A stretch of DNA of 64,000 bases from Pseudomonas psychrophila (GTDB lineage Bacteria > Pseudomonadota > Gammaproteobacteria > Pseudomonadales > Pseudomonadaceae). The stretch is taken from contig NZ_JYKZ01000001.1 of assembly GCF_001043005.1 (NCBI RefSeq), positions 1,116,001-1,180,000 of the forward strand, in the 5' to 3' direction. Made by a program: the position numbers and the translations under genes. Shown piece after piece: positions 17,681 to 26,629 of the stretch. Numbering within the stretch: the stretch's first letter is position 1; every line of letters starts with the position of its first letter. The notes below the pieces were generated by a model. It saw only the letters and a program-made list of their open reading frames with translations. It was not told the origin of the DNA and made no database searches.

Positions 17681-20461
17681 TTAGAATTTATATTCGAGCA
17701 TGCCACTCAATGTCCGACCGCGCGCCATGCTCAAGTTATTGGCATCACCCATGGCCACAAAGTAGGCTTCGTCGGTAGCGTTCTCTAATGATAAGGTAAT
17801 ATTCAACGTGTCCGTCGGCCAGTAACTTGCATACAGGTCGTACACGCTGTATTTAGGCCAGTGTGCTTGCTCTATACCGGAGTAACTCCATTCATTCAGA
17901 CCCGCGCCATTACCAGGGCTGTAGCGAAAGCGTATCCCCGTGTCCAGGCGCCGCTCAAGGAAACGAGCCCCCACTGTTAGAGACCCTCGATCTGCGGGCA
18001 TATATGCCGCATTACCCATCGTAGATCCGCAATCGATTTTGTTGTTTCTGTCCGGGTCATCGAGCCATTCAGTGACTCTAGTATTAATGTAGCCAATCTT
18101 GCCATTAGGCCGGGTGTAGGGCGTCCTGATTATCTTAATAAGCTCGCCCCTTTTCTTGGCGCCGCCCATATAGTACCCACTTGAGCAAAATTCATTACGG
18201 CCAATCATGTGCGTGTAACTCAGGTTGGTATACAACCGTCCCATATCGTAATTCAACTGATATTCAACGCCGCGAAACCGGGTCTCCGCCTGGTTATTCA
18301 CATACGCAGAGCGACCCGACCCGACGACATCCGCCGACCCTGGAAGAGAGACACCATAGTGTAAAAATGAGAAGTTCTTGATGTTATTATCAAAGTAAGC
18401 AACTTTTACTCCAAGCCGGTCATTATTAAAGAACAGGGATTCTTTAAAGATATTTAAACCGAACTCCCATTCCCGGTTTTCCTCAGCTTTCAGGTATGGA
18501 TTGGGGTAAACCCGCTCCGGCGCATTCCCCCCATGGGGCCGCCCGGTCATAAACACCTCAGTCACCGCCGGCGGGCGCCAGCCTTGGCCCCATCGCCCAT
18601 AGAACTGCAACCAGTCAACTCCGGGCTTTATCCCTATACCAAACGTCGGTGAAAACTTGCCTTCTTCACGATCTGAATCATAGAAATAAACATTTCTTAC
18701 AGTAGTCCCCGAGGTCATCACCTCGCCACCATTCTCCCCTGGAGTGACCTGCGCTTGCCATAAACTCATGCCCGTTTTGCCTTCCAGGCGATAGCGGTCA
18801 TAACGCAACCCGGCATCCAGCGCCAGCCAATAGCTGTACTGGTAATGCAGGTTATTGAACAGGCTGGCCATGGTGCGTTTGCCTTCCGGGTCTGCTCCCT
18901 CGACCCAGGGCAGATCATTCTCGTTCTCGGCCGGCACCAGATTGTTCTTGGATTTCAAGATGTCCTGATAGCTTTCCAGACCATAGTTCCAGCTCAGTTG
19001 CCCGTAGTTGTTGAAGTCAAACCGGGACGTGTTTTCTACCTGAAAACCCCATGTGCTGGTGCGAAACTCATCTTCGTAACCATCAAACGCATTACCACTA
19101 TTAGCCGACGCTTTGTGGGGGGCATTACGCCGATCAAGCTGCGTATTGACGTAATAAAGTTTACTTTTGAAGTCGATCAGCTCGTTATCCGGGTTGTAGC
19201 TGTAATCCAGCGCCAGGTTGCCGGTATTGATATCGCTTTTACCGGTACGCACATAGTCATAACCATCCTGCGTCGCATTGAGGTTGGTCCATGCGTCAGC
19301 GCTATCGCTGTCGGTTTCCAGGTAAGTGAACTGCGCTCGTTGGTCGTTGGGCAGGTTCAGCCCGAACTTGACCATCTGCGAACGGGTCACGCTGCCGGTA
19401 TCGCCTACTTCACTGGTCAGCCAGTCTGTCCAGGCTTCGCGATATTTGTTCTTGTTGCGAATATTTACGCCCAGGTTATCGGCGTTTTGCCGACCGGTAC
19501 GGTAGTCACCAAAATGGCGCTCGCTATAAGCAACCAAAACATCGCCAAGATCATTGCCAAATGCGAAGACGCCACCACCATTGAAATAGGTGCCGTTACC
19601 CAATTTACCGATACCGCTGCCGGCCCGGATGCGCCCGCCGTACTCTTTGCCGTCTTCCAGGAACTCGCTGGCTTGCAGGGTGTTAAAGCTGGCAATACCC
19701 CCCAATACGCCCGCACCGCCCATGCCGGACTGGGCGCCTTTGTCGATTTCAACGCTGGAGACCATTTCCGGGTCGATCAACATCACGCCATTGCGTTGCT
19801 GGTGACCGTTGACGTTGAAATTCTGGCGCATGCCATCAACGTTCATGTTGACCCGGCCATAGTCCTGAATACCGCGGATGTTGACCGAAAGGCCCTGGTC
19901 ACGCTGATTGACGGCGGTGTACACGCCCGCGGTTTCTTCAAGCATGTCGGCTGCGTGACGGGGGGCACGCTTGTTGATTTGCTCGCGGGTGATGACAGCG
20001 ACGGAGGATGGGGTCTGATACACCCAATCCCCATTACTGCCTTCGCTGGCCGTCACCGAAGTAGTGCCCAATGCCAGTGCGCCATTGTGTTCGCCGCTGA
20101 CGCGGGTCAGGGTGACCTGGCGTTCGCCGGTAAAGCGGTACTCCACCGGATTGCCACCCAGCAAACGGGCCAGACCTTCCTGTACGCCGAAGTCGCCATT
20201 GAGCGCTAAGGATTTCAGGCCTTGCAGCATCTGGCTGTCGAACAGCACTTGCAGGCCAGCCTGTTCGGCAAAAATCAGCACGGCCTTGTCCAGCGGCTGG
20301 GCCGGAATATGGAAGGCGATAAATTCTTGTTTCACGGCGCTGCTGACTTTTTCAGCGGCCTGTACCGGCGCTTGCACCGCCAGCGACGCAAACAGTGCGA
20401 CATGAACAGCAAAGGCTAACCGGCTTGCGGACTGCACCCCTTTGCGCTGACTACCCATCAT
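17681..20461 (-). CDS. hasR: TonB-dependent haem/haemophore receptor HasR (with signalling domain)
   Basis: Outer-membrane receptor for haem and haem-loaded HasA; 926 residues from ATG 20461, which has GGGGA upstream. The open frame can start at a TTG (20512), but without a good site. Signal peptide about 1-36 (ending VQAPVQAAE). An STN signalling domain follows (about 45-115, IPAQPLDKAVLIFAEQAGLQ), then the plug (SVAVITREQINKRAPRHAAD...) and the barrel, with degenerate FRAP/NPNL-type boxes GWRPPAVTEVF and YPNPYLKAEEN, ending in GMLEYKF with terminal Phe. STN places it upstream of HasS-HasI signalling. The barrel region near 18.0-18.4 kb is locally AT-richer and carries a loop with two cysteines. 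Confidence 0.95.
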   Translation of the reverse strand: MMGSQRKGVQSASRLAFAVHVALFASLAVQAPVQAAEKVSSAVKQEFIAFHIPAQPLDKAVLIFAEQAGLQVLFDSQMLQGLKSLALNGDFGVQEGLARLLGGNPVEYRFTGERQVTLTRVSGEHNGALALGTTSVTASEGSNGDWVYQTPSSVAVITREQINKRAPRHAADMLEETAGVYTAVNQRDQGLSVNIRGIQDYGRVNMNVDGMRQNFNVNGHQQRNGVMLIDPEMVSSVEIDKGAQSGMGGAGVLGGIASFNTLQASEFLEDGKEYGGRIRAGSGIGKLGNGTYFNGGGVFAFGNDLGDVLVAYSERHFGDYRTGRQNADNLGVNIRNKNKYREAWTDWLTSEVGDTGSVTRSQMVKFGLNLPNDQRAQFTYLETDSDSADAWTNLNATQDGYDYVRTGKSDINTGNLALDYSYNPDNELIDFKSKLYYVNTQLDRRNAPHKASANSGNAFDGYEDEFRTSTWGFQVENTSRFDFNNYGQLSWNYGLESYQDILKSKNNLVPAENENDLPWVEGADPEGKRTMASLFNNLHYQYSYWLALDAGLRYDRYRLEGKTGMSLWQAQVTPGENGGEVMTSGTTVRNVYFYDSDREEGKFSPTFGIGIKPGVDWLQFYGRWGQGWRPPAVTEVFMTGRPHGGNAPERVYPNPYLKAEENREWEFGLNIFKESLFFNNDRLGVKVAYFDNNIKNFSFLHYGVSLPGSADVVGSGRSAYVNNQAETRFRGVEYQLNYDMGRLYTNLSYTHMIGRNEFCSSGYYMGGAKKRGELIKIIRTPYTRPNGKIGYINTRVTEWLDDPDRNNKIDCGSTMGNAAYMPADRGSLTVGARFLERRLDTGIRFRYSPGNGAGLNEWSYSGIEQAHWPKYSVYDLYASYWPTDTLNITLSLENATDEAYFVAMGDANNLSMARGRTLSGMLEYKF

Positions 20462-20577
20462 TTTTATTTTCCCCAGGCTACGAGCTGCTTTGCGAATGAA
20501 TCTCAATAGCAAGACGTAACATCGGGGTGAAGTCAGTAAAGGTTTTTGCGATTAATTTTCAAAAAGCGCTGGAGGGC

Positions 20578-20668
20578 CCTGTGGGAGCGGGCTTGCTCGC
20601 GATAGCCGCACTGCAATCTGCCTGACACACCGCGCCGCCTGCCTCGTCGGCAAGGCAGCTCCCACAGG
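20578..20668. repeat. REP-like pair in the hasS-hasR gap
   Basis: Left arm contains CTGTGGGAGCGGGCTTGCTC, right arm GGCAAGGCAGCTCCCACAGG, with a diverged 40-base centre. It lies between the hasS stop and the hasR promoter region, so read-through from hasIS could be limited here. Confidence 0.75.
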
Positions 20669-20680
20669 TTGGGTGGTGGC

Positions 20681-21679
20681 TCAATACACCAGGCTCACGC
20701 CCGCCAGTTCGACGCGCTGCACATGCAGCTCCTGGGTGAGGGTGTGCAGTGCGCTGTCGAGCATTTCGAGGCGGAATACACCGCTGACCTGTCGACTGGC
20801 CAGGGCAGGATTGGCCAATACAATCTGGCCGGGGCGATAGCGGTTGAGCTGTTCGATCACGTGGGCAAGCGGTTGACGGTCAAAGACCAGTACACCACGG
20901 CGCCAACTGGTGGCCGCGTTGAGGTCGAAACCGGGCAGTTTTTGTACACCCTCCTGTGCGCTGTAGCGGGCGCTTTGGCCTTCTTCCAGGGTTTGCTGCG
21001 CCGCGCCCTGAACCGGTGGAGTCAACAGGCTGACCGCAACGCTGTGCTGCAACACCCCGACCCATGCCTGGTCGCTGCTTTCCCGACCAACCACAAATTG
21101 CGTGCCCAGCGCCCGGGTTCGCCCACCCGCACTCTGCACCACAAAAGGCCGGGTTTCGGCTTCGCCCATGGGCGACACGTCAAACACGGCCGACCCCGAA
21201 AGCAATCTGATCCGCCGCTCGCGGGTGTCGTAGTCGATGCTGATTGCACTGGATGCGTCCAGCTCGACCGAGCTGCCATCGGCGAGTTGAACGGTGCGGA
21301 TTTCGCCTGCACCCGTGCGGTAGTCCGCCTGCATTTGAAGCAGCAGGGTCGGGCCGCTGATCCAGCCGACGGCCAGCACCAGCGACAGCACCGCCGCGCG
21401 CCCGGCCCAACGTATCGGGCGCCGGCGTCGAGTCATCGGAACAGGGCGTATAGCGGCCGCAGGCTGGCGATGCGTTACGGGCCTTGGCTCCAGCGCCAAC
21501 GCTCCCAGCGCCGCCCAAGTCTGCTCGGCAAAACGCAACGCCGGGGCATGGCGCTCATCGGCTGCCAGCCACAGGTCCAGTTGCGCCCGGGCGTCTTCAC
21601 TCAACGCACCCGCGTGCAGACGCACCGCCCACTCGGCGGCCGCTTCAGTAATGATCTGCTGTTCGGGGCCTTGGCTCAT
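20681..21679 (-). CDS. hasS: Anti-sigma factor / sigma regulator of the FecR family (HasS)
   Basis: Inner-membrane FecR-type protein that holds or activates HasI in response to the HasR STN domain; 332 residues. It has a cytoplasmic N-terminal DUF4880-like segment (EQQIITEAAAEWAVRLHAG...LDLWLAADERH), one membrane span (about 95-115, AGRAAVLSLVLAVGWISGPT), a periplasmic FecR domain (AGEIRTVQLADGSSVELDAS) and a C-terminal STN-like stretch (LVFDRQPLAHVIEQLNRY). It follows hasI with an 89-base gap and precedes hasR. Confidence 0.93.
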   Translation of the reverse strand: MSQGPEQQIITEAAAEWAVRLHAGALSEDARAQLDLWLAADERHAPALRFAEQTWAALGALALEPRPVTHRQPAAAIRPVPMTRRRRPIRWAGRAAVLSLVLAVGWISGPTLLLQMQADYRTGAGEIRTVQLADGSSVELDASSAISIDYDTRERRIRLLSGSAVFDVSPMGEAETRPFVVQSAGGRTRALGTQFVVGRESSDQAWVGVLQHSVAVSLLTPPVQGAAQQTLEEGQSARYSAQEGVQKLPGFDLNAATSWRRGVLVFDRQPLAHVIEQLNRYRPGQIVLANPALASRQVSGVFRLEMLDSALHTLTQELHVQRVELAGVSLVY

Positions 21680-21768
21680 CAGGTGTGAATCTCTATTTCT
21701 CGTTATATATAAGCAGTGACGTCTCGCCGGCTAAAACTCAGTAAGCCATTCATCTACATATTTGAATG

Positions 21769-22275
21769 TTATTTCTCAGGCTCTTGTAGGCGCTGCATGA
21801 CGTAGGCCAAGGCTTTTGACAGATGCTTTTGCACTGAGCTGTCAGAAATTTCAAGATGGCGCGCAACTTGAGCATGGGTCATGCCCTCGATGCGGTTGAG
21901 ACGGAAGATTTCCTGAGTCCTTTCGGGCAACTCGGACAATGCCTGCTTTAGAGCCATGCGCTGTTGTTCAGCCATCGCCTGGGCCTCCAGCCCTGCCAGT
22001 TCATCTTCGATTTCGGCCAGTGCTTCGTGGGCAACCGAGTCGGTCTTGCGTCGGGTTTCCTGGCGAATGTGATCGACCAACAGGTTGCCCGCGATGCGAT
22101 ACAGATAGCCGGGGGTGTTGTCGATGTGCTCCTTGCGCCCACGCTCGGCCATGCGCAGAAAACTTTCCTGCACCAGGTCTGCGGCCAGCTGAGGGTCTCG
22201 CACCTTGCGCGCCAGATACCCGCGCAGGGTACCGGCATGCTTGAGGAACAAGCCTTTGAGATCCATATCCGACAA
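21769..22275 (-). CDS. hasI: ECF sigma factor HasI
   Basis: FecI-type extracytoplasmic-function sigma factor that directs hasR transcription; 168 residues. Region 2 is seen in LAADLVQESFLRMAERGR and TPGYLYRIAGNLLVDHIRQE; region 4 in LPERTQEIFRLNRIEGMTHA, followed by the HTH QVARHLEISDSSVQKHL. The start given is TTG at 22275 because AGGGAG sits 5 bases before it; an ATG at 22266 is the alternative. A Fur-like box lies about 50 bases upstream, so iron starvation should switch the circuit on. Confidence 0.93.
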   Translation of the reverse strand: MSDMDLKGLFLKHAGTLRGYLARKVRDPQLAADLVQESFLRMAERGRKEHIDNTPGYLYRIAGNLLVDHIRQETRRKTDSVAHEALAEIEDELAGLEAQAMAEQQRMALKQALSELPERTQEIFRLNRIEGMTHAQVARHLEISDSSVQKHLSKALAYVMQRLQEPEK

Positions 22276-22324
22276 ACCGACTCCCTGAGCATGAAGGAAA
22301 GGGGCGGCTATCTTACTTTTTGTC

Positions 22325-22343
22325 GAGAATGATTTTCAATTGG
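22325..22343 (-). promoter_or_regulatory. Fur box upstream of hasI
   Basis: GAGAATGATTTTCAATTGG matches 12 of 19 positions of the Fur consensus GATAATGATAATCATTATC and has a clear dyad. It is about 50 bases before the hasI start, where Fur repression of the has circuit is expected. Confidence 0.7.
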
Positions 22344-22377
22344 TATTGGATTTCATTTCCAGAAATGTGGCGCCCGG

Positions 22378-23055
22378 TCATGCCTGTAAATAACGCAACA
22401 CCGCGTCACACATCATGTCGCGCTGACGCTGCTTGACCTGCAGATCGGAAAAGTCGACCTGGAAAATCTCACCCAGTGTGTACCGGTTCGACACTCGATA
22501 AAAACAGAATGAACTGACCAGTAAATGGACATCCAGCGGGTTTAGCCCCGCACGGAATACCTTTTGTTCAACGCCGCGCCGCAGGATGTTTTCCAGCGCA
22601 TGCACAATCGTGTCGTTCATGGCTTTGATGCCTTCCGAACGCTTGATGTACTCACCCTTGTGAATATTTTCGATGCTGACAATGCGCACAAAGTCCGCGT
22701 TCATATCGTGGTGATCGAACGTGAACTCCACCAGCCGCCGAATGGCCTCGACCGGCTCAAGCTGATCCAGGTTCAAACGACCTTCGATGCTGCGGATTTC
22801 GCCGTACAGCTTCTCCAGCACCTCAACGTAGAGCTGCTCCTTGCTGGTGAAGTAGTAATAGATCATCCGTTTGGAGGTCTTGGTGCGCTCTGCAATAGCG
22901 TCCACCCGTGCTCCCGACAACCCTTGCTCCACGAACTCGACAATCGCTTCTTGCAGGATATTTTCCCGCGTCTTTTCGGGGTTGTTCTTACGGCTTTTAC
23001 GCGGTTCGACGACCGGTGCCGTGGCGCCGGTGTCGAGCTCTGGAATGTCGGTCAT
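22378..23055 (-). CDS. TetR/AcrR-family regulator next to quiC
   Basis: Transcriptional regulator of 225 residues. After a charged N-terminus (RKSRKNNPEKTRENILQEAI) comes a canonical TetR HTH (about 35-75, GLSGARVDAIAERTKTSKRM, then IYYYFTSKEQLY) and a larger C-terminal ligand-binding domain. It lies 67 bases downstream of quiC on the same strand, so it is probably co-transcribed with quiC and senses a hydroaromatic or aromatic metabolite such as quinate, shikimate or protocatechuate (inference). A TetR-like palindrome lies in the quiC promoter region at 25127. Confidence 0.88.
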   Translation of the reverse strand: MTDIPELDTGATAPVVEPRKSRKNNPEKTRENILQEAIVEFVEQGLSGARVDAIAERTKTSKRMIYYYFTSKEQLYVEVLEKLYGEIRSIEGRLNLDQLEPVEAIRRLVEFTFDHHDMNADFVRIVSIENIHKGEYIKRSEGIKAMNDTIVHALENILRRGVEQKVFRAGLNPLDVHLLVSSFCFYRVSNRYTLGEIFQVDFSDLQVKQRQRDMMCDAVLRYLQA

Positions 23056-23122
23056 GTAAGGTTCACGGCCATGTTGGAATGCCCGCGATTATGGGGCGCC
23101 CTGCTCTATGAAGGAAGTCGCC

Positions 23123-25033
23123 CTACAGCTTTGCCTGACGCACCGCGCCACTGCGCGACTTGGCCATGGCAGCCAACCGCACGGCTACGTTTGCAGCGCC
23201 ATAGCCGGCATAGCCATTTTTGCGCTGTAAAAGCTCGAAGAAAAAACGCCCTTCAAACGCTTCGGTATACACGTGAAACAGCTCGCCGCCCTGCGCATCC
23301 CGGTCGTACAGCACGTTGAAATAGGCCAGCTCGCTCAAGAACTCATCATCAAAATCAAACCGCGCCGCCAGGTCGTCGTAGTAGTTGAGCGGGATATCCA
23401 GGAGCGGCACGCCCGCAGCCTTGGCACGGCTGACTTCAGCAAACAGATCGTCACACTCGAAAGCAATGTGATGTACACCTGAACCCCGATAACTCGACAA
23501 GGCGTGTGAGATGGCAGTGTTTCTATTTTCGGAAATATTCAACGGCAAACGAATCGAGCTGCATCGGCTACGCAACGCTCGGCTTTTTACCAAGCCATAA
23601 GGGTCTGGCAGCACCACTTCATCATCCGCCTCGAAATCCAGCAGGCTTTTATAGAACAGTACCCAGCTGTCGAGGCTATCAGCTGGCAATGCCATGGCCA
23701 TATGGTCAATGCGCTTGAGCCCGCCCTGGGCTGACGGGGTGGGCGTGAGGGTGAAGTCCGACTCATACAGCGGCTTGCCCGCAGCGTCTTGGTCCACCAG
23801 ATAAATCAGGCTGCCATCCGGTGCGCGCACCGCCGCCAGCTCCAGCTCATTGGGGCCGACCAGCCCGCGATAGGGCTGGCCTTTATAGGCCACGGCACGG
23901 GCCAGAGCGCTGGTGCTGTCCTGCACACGCAGTGCAGTGGCGCACAACGATGGGCCGTGGGCCTCAAAAAAGTTATGGGCGAACGAATAGGGTTCAGCGT
24001 TGAGGATCAGGTTGATGTCGCCCTGGCGCAGCAAGCTCACGTTTTTTGAACGGTGCTGCCCGGCCTTGCTGAACCCCAGGCGTTCGAGCCAGTGAGTGAG
24101 TTGCGCGCCCTGACTTTCATCCACGGCAAATTCCAGGAACTCGATGCCGTCGTACTGACTGGCTTGAGGCGGTGCAAACAAGGGTTCAAGCGTCGCGGCC
24201 GGGGCCGCTTGCTGCACAAGCCGTTCGCGGGTCTTTTCCTCGAGGTACAACAACGAACGCAAGCCATCGGCCGCATTGGCCCGCGGCGGCGCAGCCCGAA
24301 AACCGTCATTGAATATTTCCAGCGACAGAGGCCCTGTGTAGCCACTTTGTATGATCGGCGCCAAAAAGCCCGGCAGGTCGAACTCGCCCTGCCCTGGGAA
24401 ACATCGGAAATGGCGGCTCCATTCCAGAACATCCATTGCCAGAATCGGTGCATCAGCCATTTGTACAAAGAAGATCTTATCGCCGGGAATCTGCGCAATG
24501 GCGCTTGGATCACCCTTGAGCGACAGGGTGTGGAAGCTGTCGAGCAACACGCCAAGATTGGGGTGGTCGATCTGGCGCACCAAGTCCCAGACCTGTTGCC
24601 AGGTATTAACGTGACGCCCCCACGCCAGCGCCTCGTAACCAATGCGCACGTTGCGCGCACCCGCACGTTCGGCAAGCAGGCTCAGATCATCCAGCAAAAT
24701 TTGCCGGTCACCCACCGAGTCTGACGCGGCATTACTGCACACCAGCACCAGGTCGGTGCCCAGCTCCTGCATCAAGTCAAACTTGCGCTCGGCGCGATCA
24801 AGGTTGCGGGCGAGGCGATCGCGGCGGCAACCTTCAAAATCACGAAACGGCTGAAACAGGCTAATGGTCAACCCCAGGTCTGCACACATCTGGCGCACTT
24901 CACGAGGGCTGCCGTCGTAATAGAGCAGGTCGTTTTCAAAGATCTCGACCCCGTCAAAACCCGCCGCCGCAATGGCGTCCAGCTTCTCTGGCAGGGTGCC
25001 GCTCAAGGAAACAGTGGCGATCGAACGCTTCAT
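23123..25033 (-). CDS. quiC: 3-dehydroshikimate dehydratase QuiC
   Basis: Converts 3-dehydroshikimate to protocatechuate in quinate/shikimate catabolism. The 636 residues form a fusion of an N-terminal sugar-phosphate-isomerase-like TIM barrel (about 1-280) and a C-terminal 4-hydroxyphenylpyruvate-dioxygenase-like VOC half (about 290-620). Metal-site residues fall at Glu134 (GYEALAWGR), Asp165 (LLDSFHTL), Gln191 (FFVQMADAP) and Glu239 (LSLEIFND), the positions I recall for Pseudomonas QuiC1. GGGAG lies 8 bases before the ATG. It diverges from an MFS transporter gene and shares a direction with the TetR gene downstream. Its product is the substrate of PcaHG encoded 3-4 kb away. Confidence 0.93.
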   Translation of the reverse strand: MKRSIATVSLSGTLPEKLDAIAAAGFDGVEIFENDLLYYDGSPREVRQMCADLGLTISLFQPFRDFEGCRRDRLARNLDRAERKFDLMQELGTDLVLVCSNAASDSVGDRQILLDDLSLLAERAGARNVRIGYEALAWGRHVNTWQQVWDLVRQIDHPNLGVLLDSFHTLSLKGDPSAIAQIPGDKIFFVQMADAPILAMDVLEWSRHFRCFPGQGEFDLPGFLAPIIQSGYTGPLSLEIFNDGFRAAPPRANAADGLRSLLYLEEKTRERLVQQAAPAATLEPLFAPPQASQYDGIEFLEFAVDESQGAQLTHWLERLGFSKAGQHRSKNVSLLRQGDINLILNAEPYSFAHNFFEAHGPSLCATALRVQDSTSALARAVAYKGQPYRGLVGPNELELAAVRAPDGSLIYLVDQDAAGKPLYESDFTLTPTPSAQGGLKRIDHMAMALPADSLDSWVLFYKSLLDFEADDEVVLPDPYGLVKSRALRSRCSSIRLPLNISENRNTAISHALSSYRGSGVHHIAFECDDLFAEVSRAKAAGVPLLDIPLNYYDDLAARFDFDDEFLSELAYFNVLYDRDAQGGELFHVYTEAFEGRFFFELLQRKNGYAGYGAANVAVRLAAMAKSRSGAVRQAKL

Positions 25034-25126
25034 TTAAAACTCCCAGGATTGGTGCAGACTGCAGGCGACGGCATTTGTTGATGGCTTGATTATTAAGGGC
25101 GCCCTATTATTGAGCAACCAATCTGT

Positions 25127-25140
25127 ACCAACCGGTTAGT
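25127..25140. promoter_or_regulatory. Putative TetR operator in the quiC/MFS intergenic region
   Basis: ACCAACCGGTTAGT is a 14-base near-perfect palindrome (one mismatched pair) of the kind bound by TetR-family proteins, centred in the 244-base divergent promoter region about 95 bases upstream of quiC and 140 bases upstream of the MFS gene. The TetR gene encoded after quiC is the obvious candidate partner. Confidence 0.55.
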
Positions 25141-25277
25141 TTTGCGTGCGATTATCGAACATTATGGCCTATCTTGAATTGACGATTTTTTGTCCACTCG
25201 CCACCATCGAACCCGTACTTCTTGCATCAACTGTTGTGCAACACCACATAAAAATTCCAAGAAACGGGTAAACATCC

Positions 25278-26606
25278 ATGGTCCCTTCTCCGACTGCACG
25301 CACTACCTCTGCTCACGCTCCAAACGCAGGAATCGGTGACAAGATTCGCGGCACCCTGGCGACTGGCAGAACCCGTTGGGGCATGCTCGCACTGGTGTTT
25401 TTCGCCACCACACTGAATTTTATCGACCGCGCAGCCCTGGGCGTCATGCAACCGATCCTGGCCAAAGAGATGAGCTGGACGGCGATGGACTACGCCAACA
25501 TCAACTTCTGGTTTCAAGTGGGCTACGCCATTGGCTTCGTCCTGCAAGGCCGCCTGATTGACCGGGTTGGGGTCAAGCGCGTGTTCTTCTGCGCCGTCTT
25601 GCTCTGGAGCCTGGCAACCGGTGCCCATGGCCTCGCCACTTCGGCGGCAGGTTTCATGATTTGCCGCTTCATTCTCGGCCTGACCGAAGCCGCCAACTAC
25701 CCGGCCTGCGTAAAAACCACGCGCCTGTGGTTCCCGGCCAGCGAGCGGGCTGTGGCCAGCGGAATTTTTAACGCCGGTACCAACGTCGGCGCCATGTTCA
25801 CTCCGATGTTGCTGCCATTGGTGCTGCATGTGTGGGGCTGGCAAGCCGCCTTTTTGTGCATGGCGGCATTGGGGGGGATTTGGCTGATTTTCTGGGGTTT
25901 GAAGTACTACAACCCGGAAGATCATCCAACCGTTAGCAAAGAAGAACTGGCTTATATCCAGCAAGAAAAAGAGCCTGAGCAAACCACCGTTTCGTTCGGC
26001 ACCATCCTCAAGATGCGCGGAACGTGGGCCTTCGCGTTGTCCTACGCCATGACGGCACCGGTGTTCTGGTTCTACTTGTATTGGTTACCGCCTTTCCTGA
26101 ACCAGCAATACAACCTGGGCATCAGCGTGACCCAGATGGGTATACCGCTGATCATCATCTATATCACTGCCGATTTCGGCAGCGTCGGCGGCGGGATTCT
26201 GTCTTCGATGATGATCAAGCGCGGCATGGCGGCAGTGAAGGCGCGACTGGTGTCGATGCTGTTGTGCGCAATCAGCATCATCGGTGTGGTAATGGCTGCG
26301 GGCTCCAGCCAACTGTGGGTCGCGGTGGGAGCCATCGCCCTGGCACTGGGTGCGCATCAGGCCTGGACCGCCAACGTGTGGAGCATGGTGATGGACTACA
26401 CGCCCAAACACATGATGGGAACCGTGTTCGGTTTTGGCGGCATGTGCGCCGCTATCGGCGGGATGTTTATGACCCAGTTTGTGGGCTATGTGCTGACCGT
26501 CACGAACAATAATTACACCTTGCTGTTCACCATGATTCCAGCGATGTACTTCATTGCGTTAGTGTGGATGTACTTCATGGCGCCGCGAAAAATCCCACAG
26601 GTTTAG
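25278..26606 (+). CDS. MFS transporter (ACS family), probably for a hydroaromatic or aromatic acid
   Basis: Inner-membrane anion:cation-symporter-type MFS protein of 442 residues with about 12 membrane segments. Motif FFATTLNFIDRAALGVMQPI opens TM1, and GRLIDRVGVKRVFFCAVLLW is the loop 2-3 MFS motif. CRFILGLTEAANYPACVKTT is characteristic of the hexuronate/phthalate/sugar-acid (ACS) branch. It is divergent from quiC and shares its promoter region, so uptake of quinate, shikimate, dehydroshikimate or a related acid is the best guess. Substrate is inference. Confidence 0.88.
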   Translation: MVPSPTARTTSAHAPNAGIGDKIRGTLATGRTRWGMLALVFFATTLNFIDRAALGVMQPILAKEMSWTAMDYANINFWFQVGYAIGFVLQGRLIDRVGVKRVFFCAVLLWSLATGAHGLATSAAGFMICRFILGLTEAANYPACVKTTRLWFPASERAVASGIFNAGTNVGAMFTPMLLPLVLHVWGWQAAFLCMAALGGIWLIFWGLKYYNPEDHPTVSKEELAYIQQEKEPEQTTVSFGTILKMRGTWAFALSYAMTAPVFWFYLYWLPPFLNQQYNLGISVTQMGIPLIIIYITADFGSVGGGILSSMMIKRGMAAVKARLVSMLLCAISIIGVVMAAGSSQLWVAVGAIALALGAHQAWTANVWSMVMDYTPKHMMGTVFGFGGMCAAIGGMFMTQFVGYVLTVTNNNYTLLFTMIPAMYFIALVWMYFMAPRKIPQV

Positions 26607-26629
26607 CGCATAGAACAACGAGGTATTCG

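Noticed and set aside
18845-20209. Plus-strand open frame of 454 codons opposite hasR
   Set aside because: Reads against a clear TonB-receptor gene; no recognisable motif.
20669-21688. Plus-strand open frame of 339 codons opposite hasS
   Set aside because: Shadow of the FecR-type gene; composition and lack of a ribosome site argue against coding.
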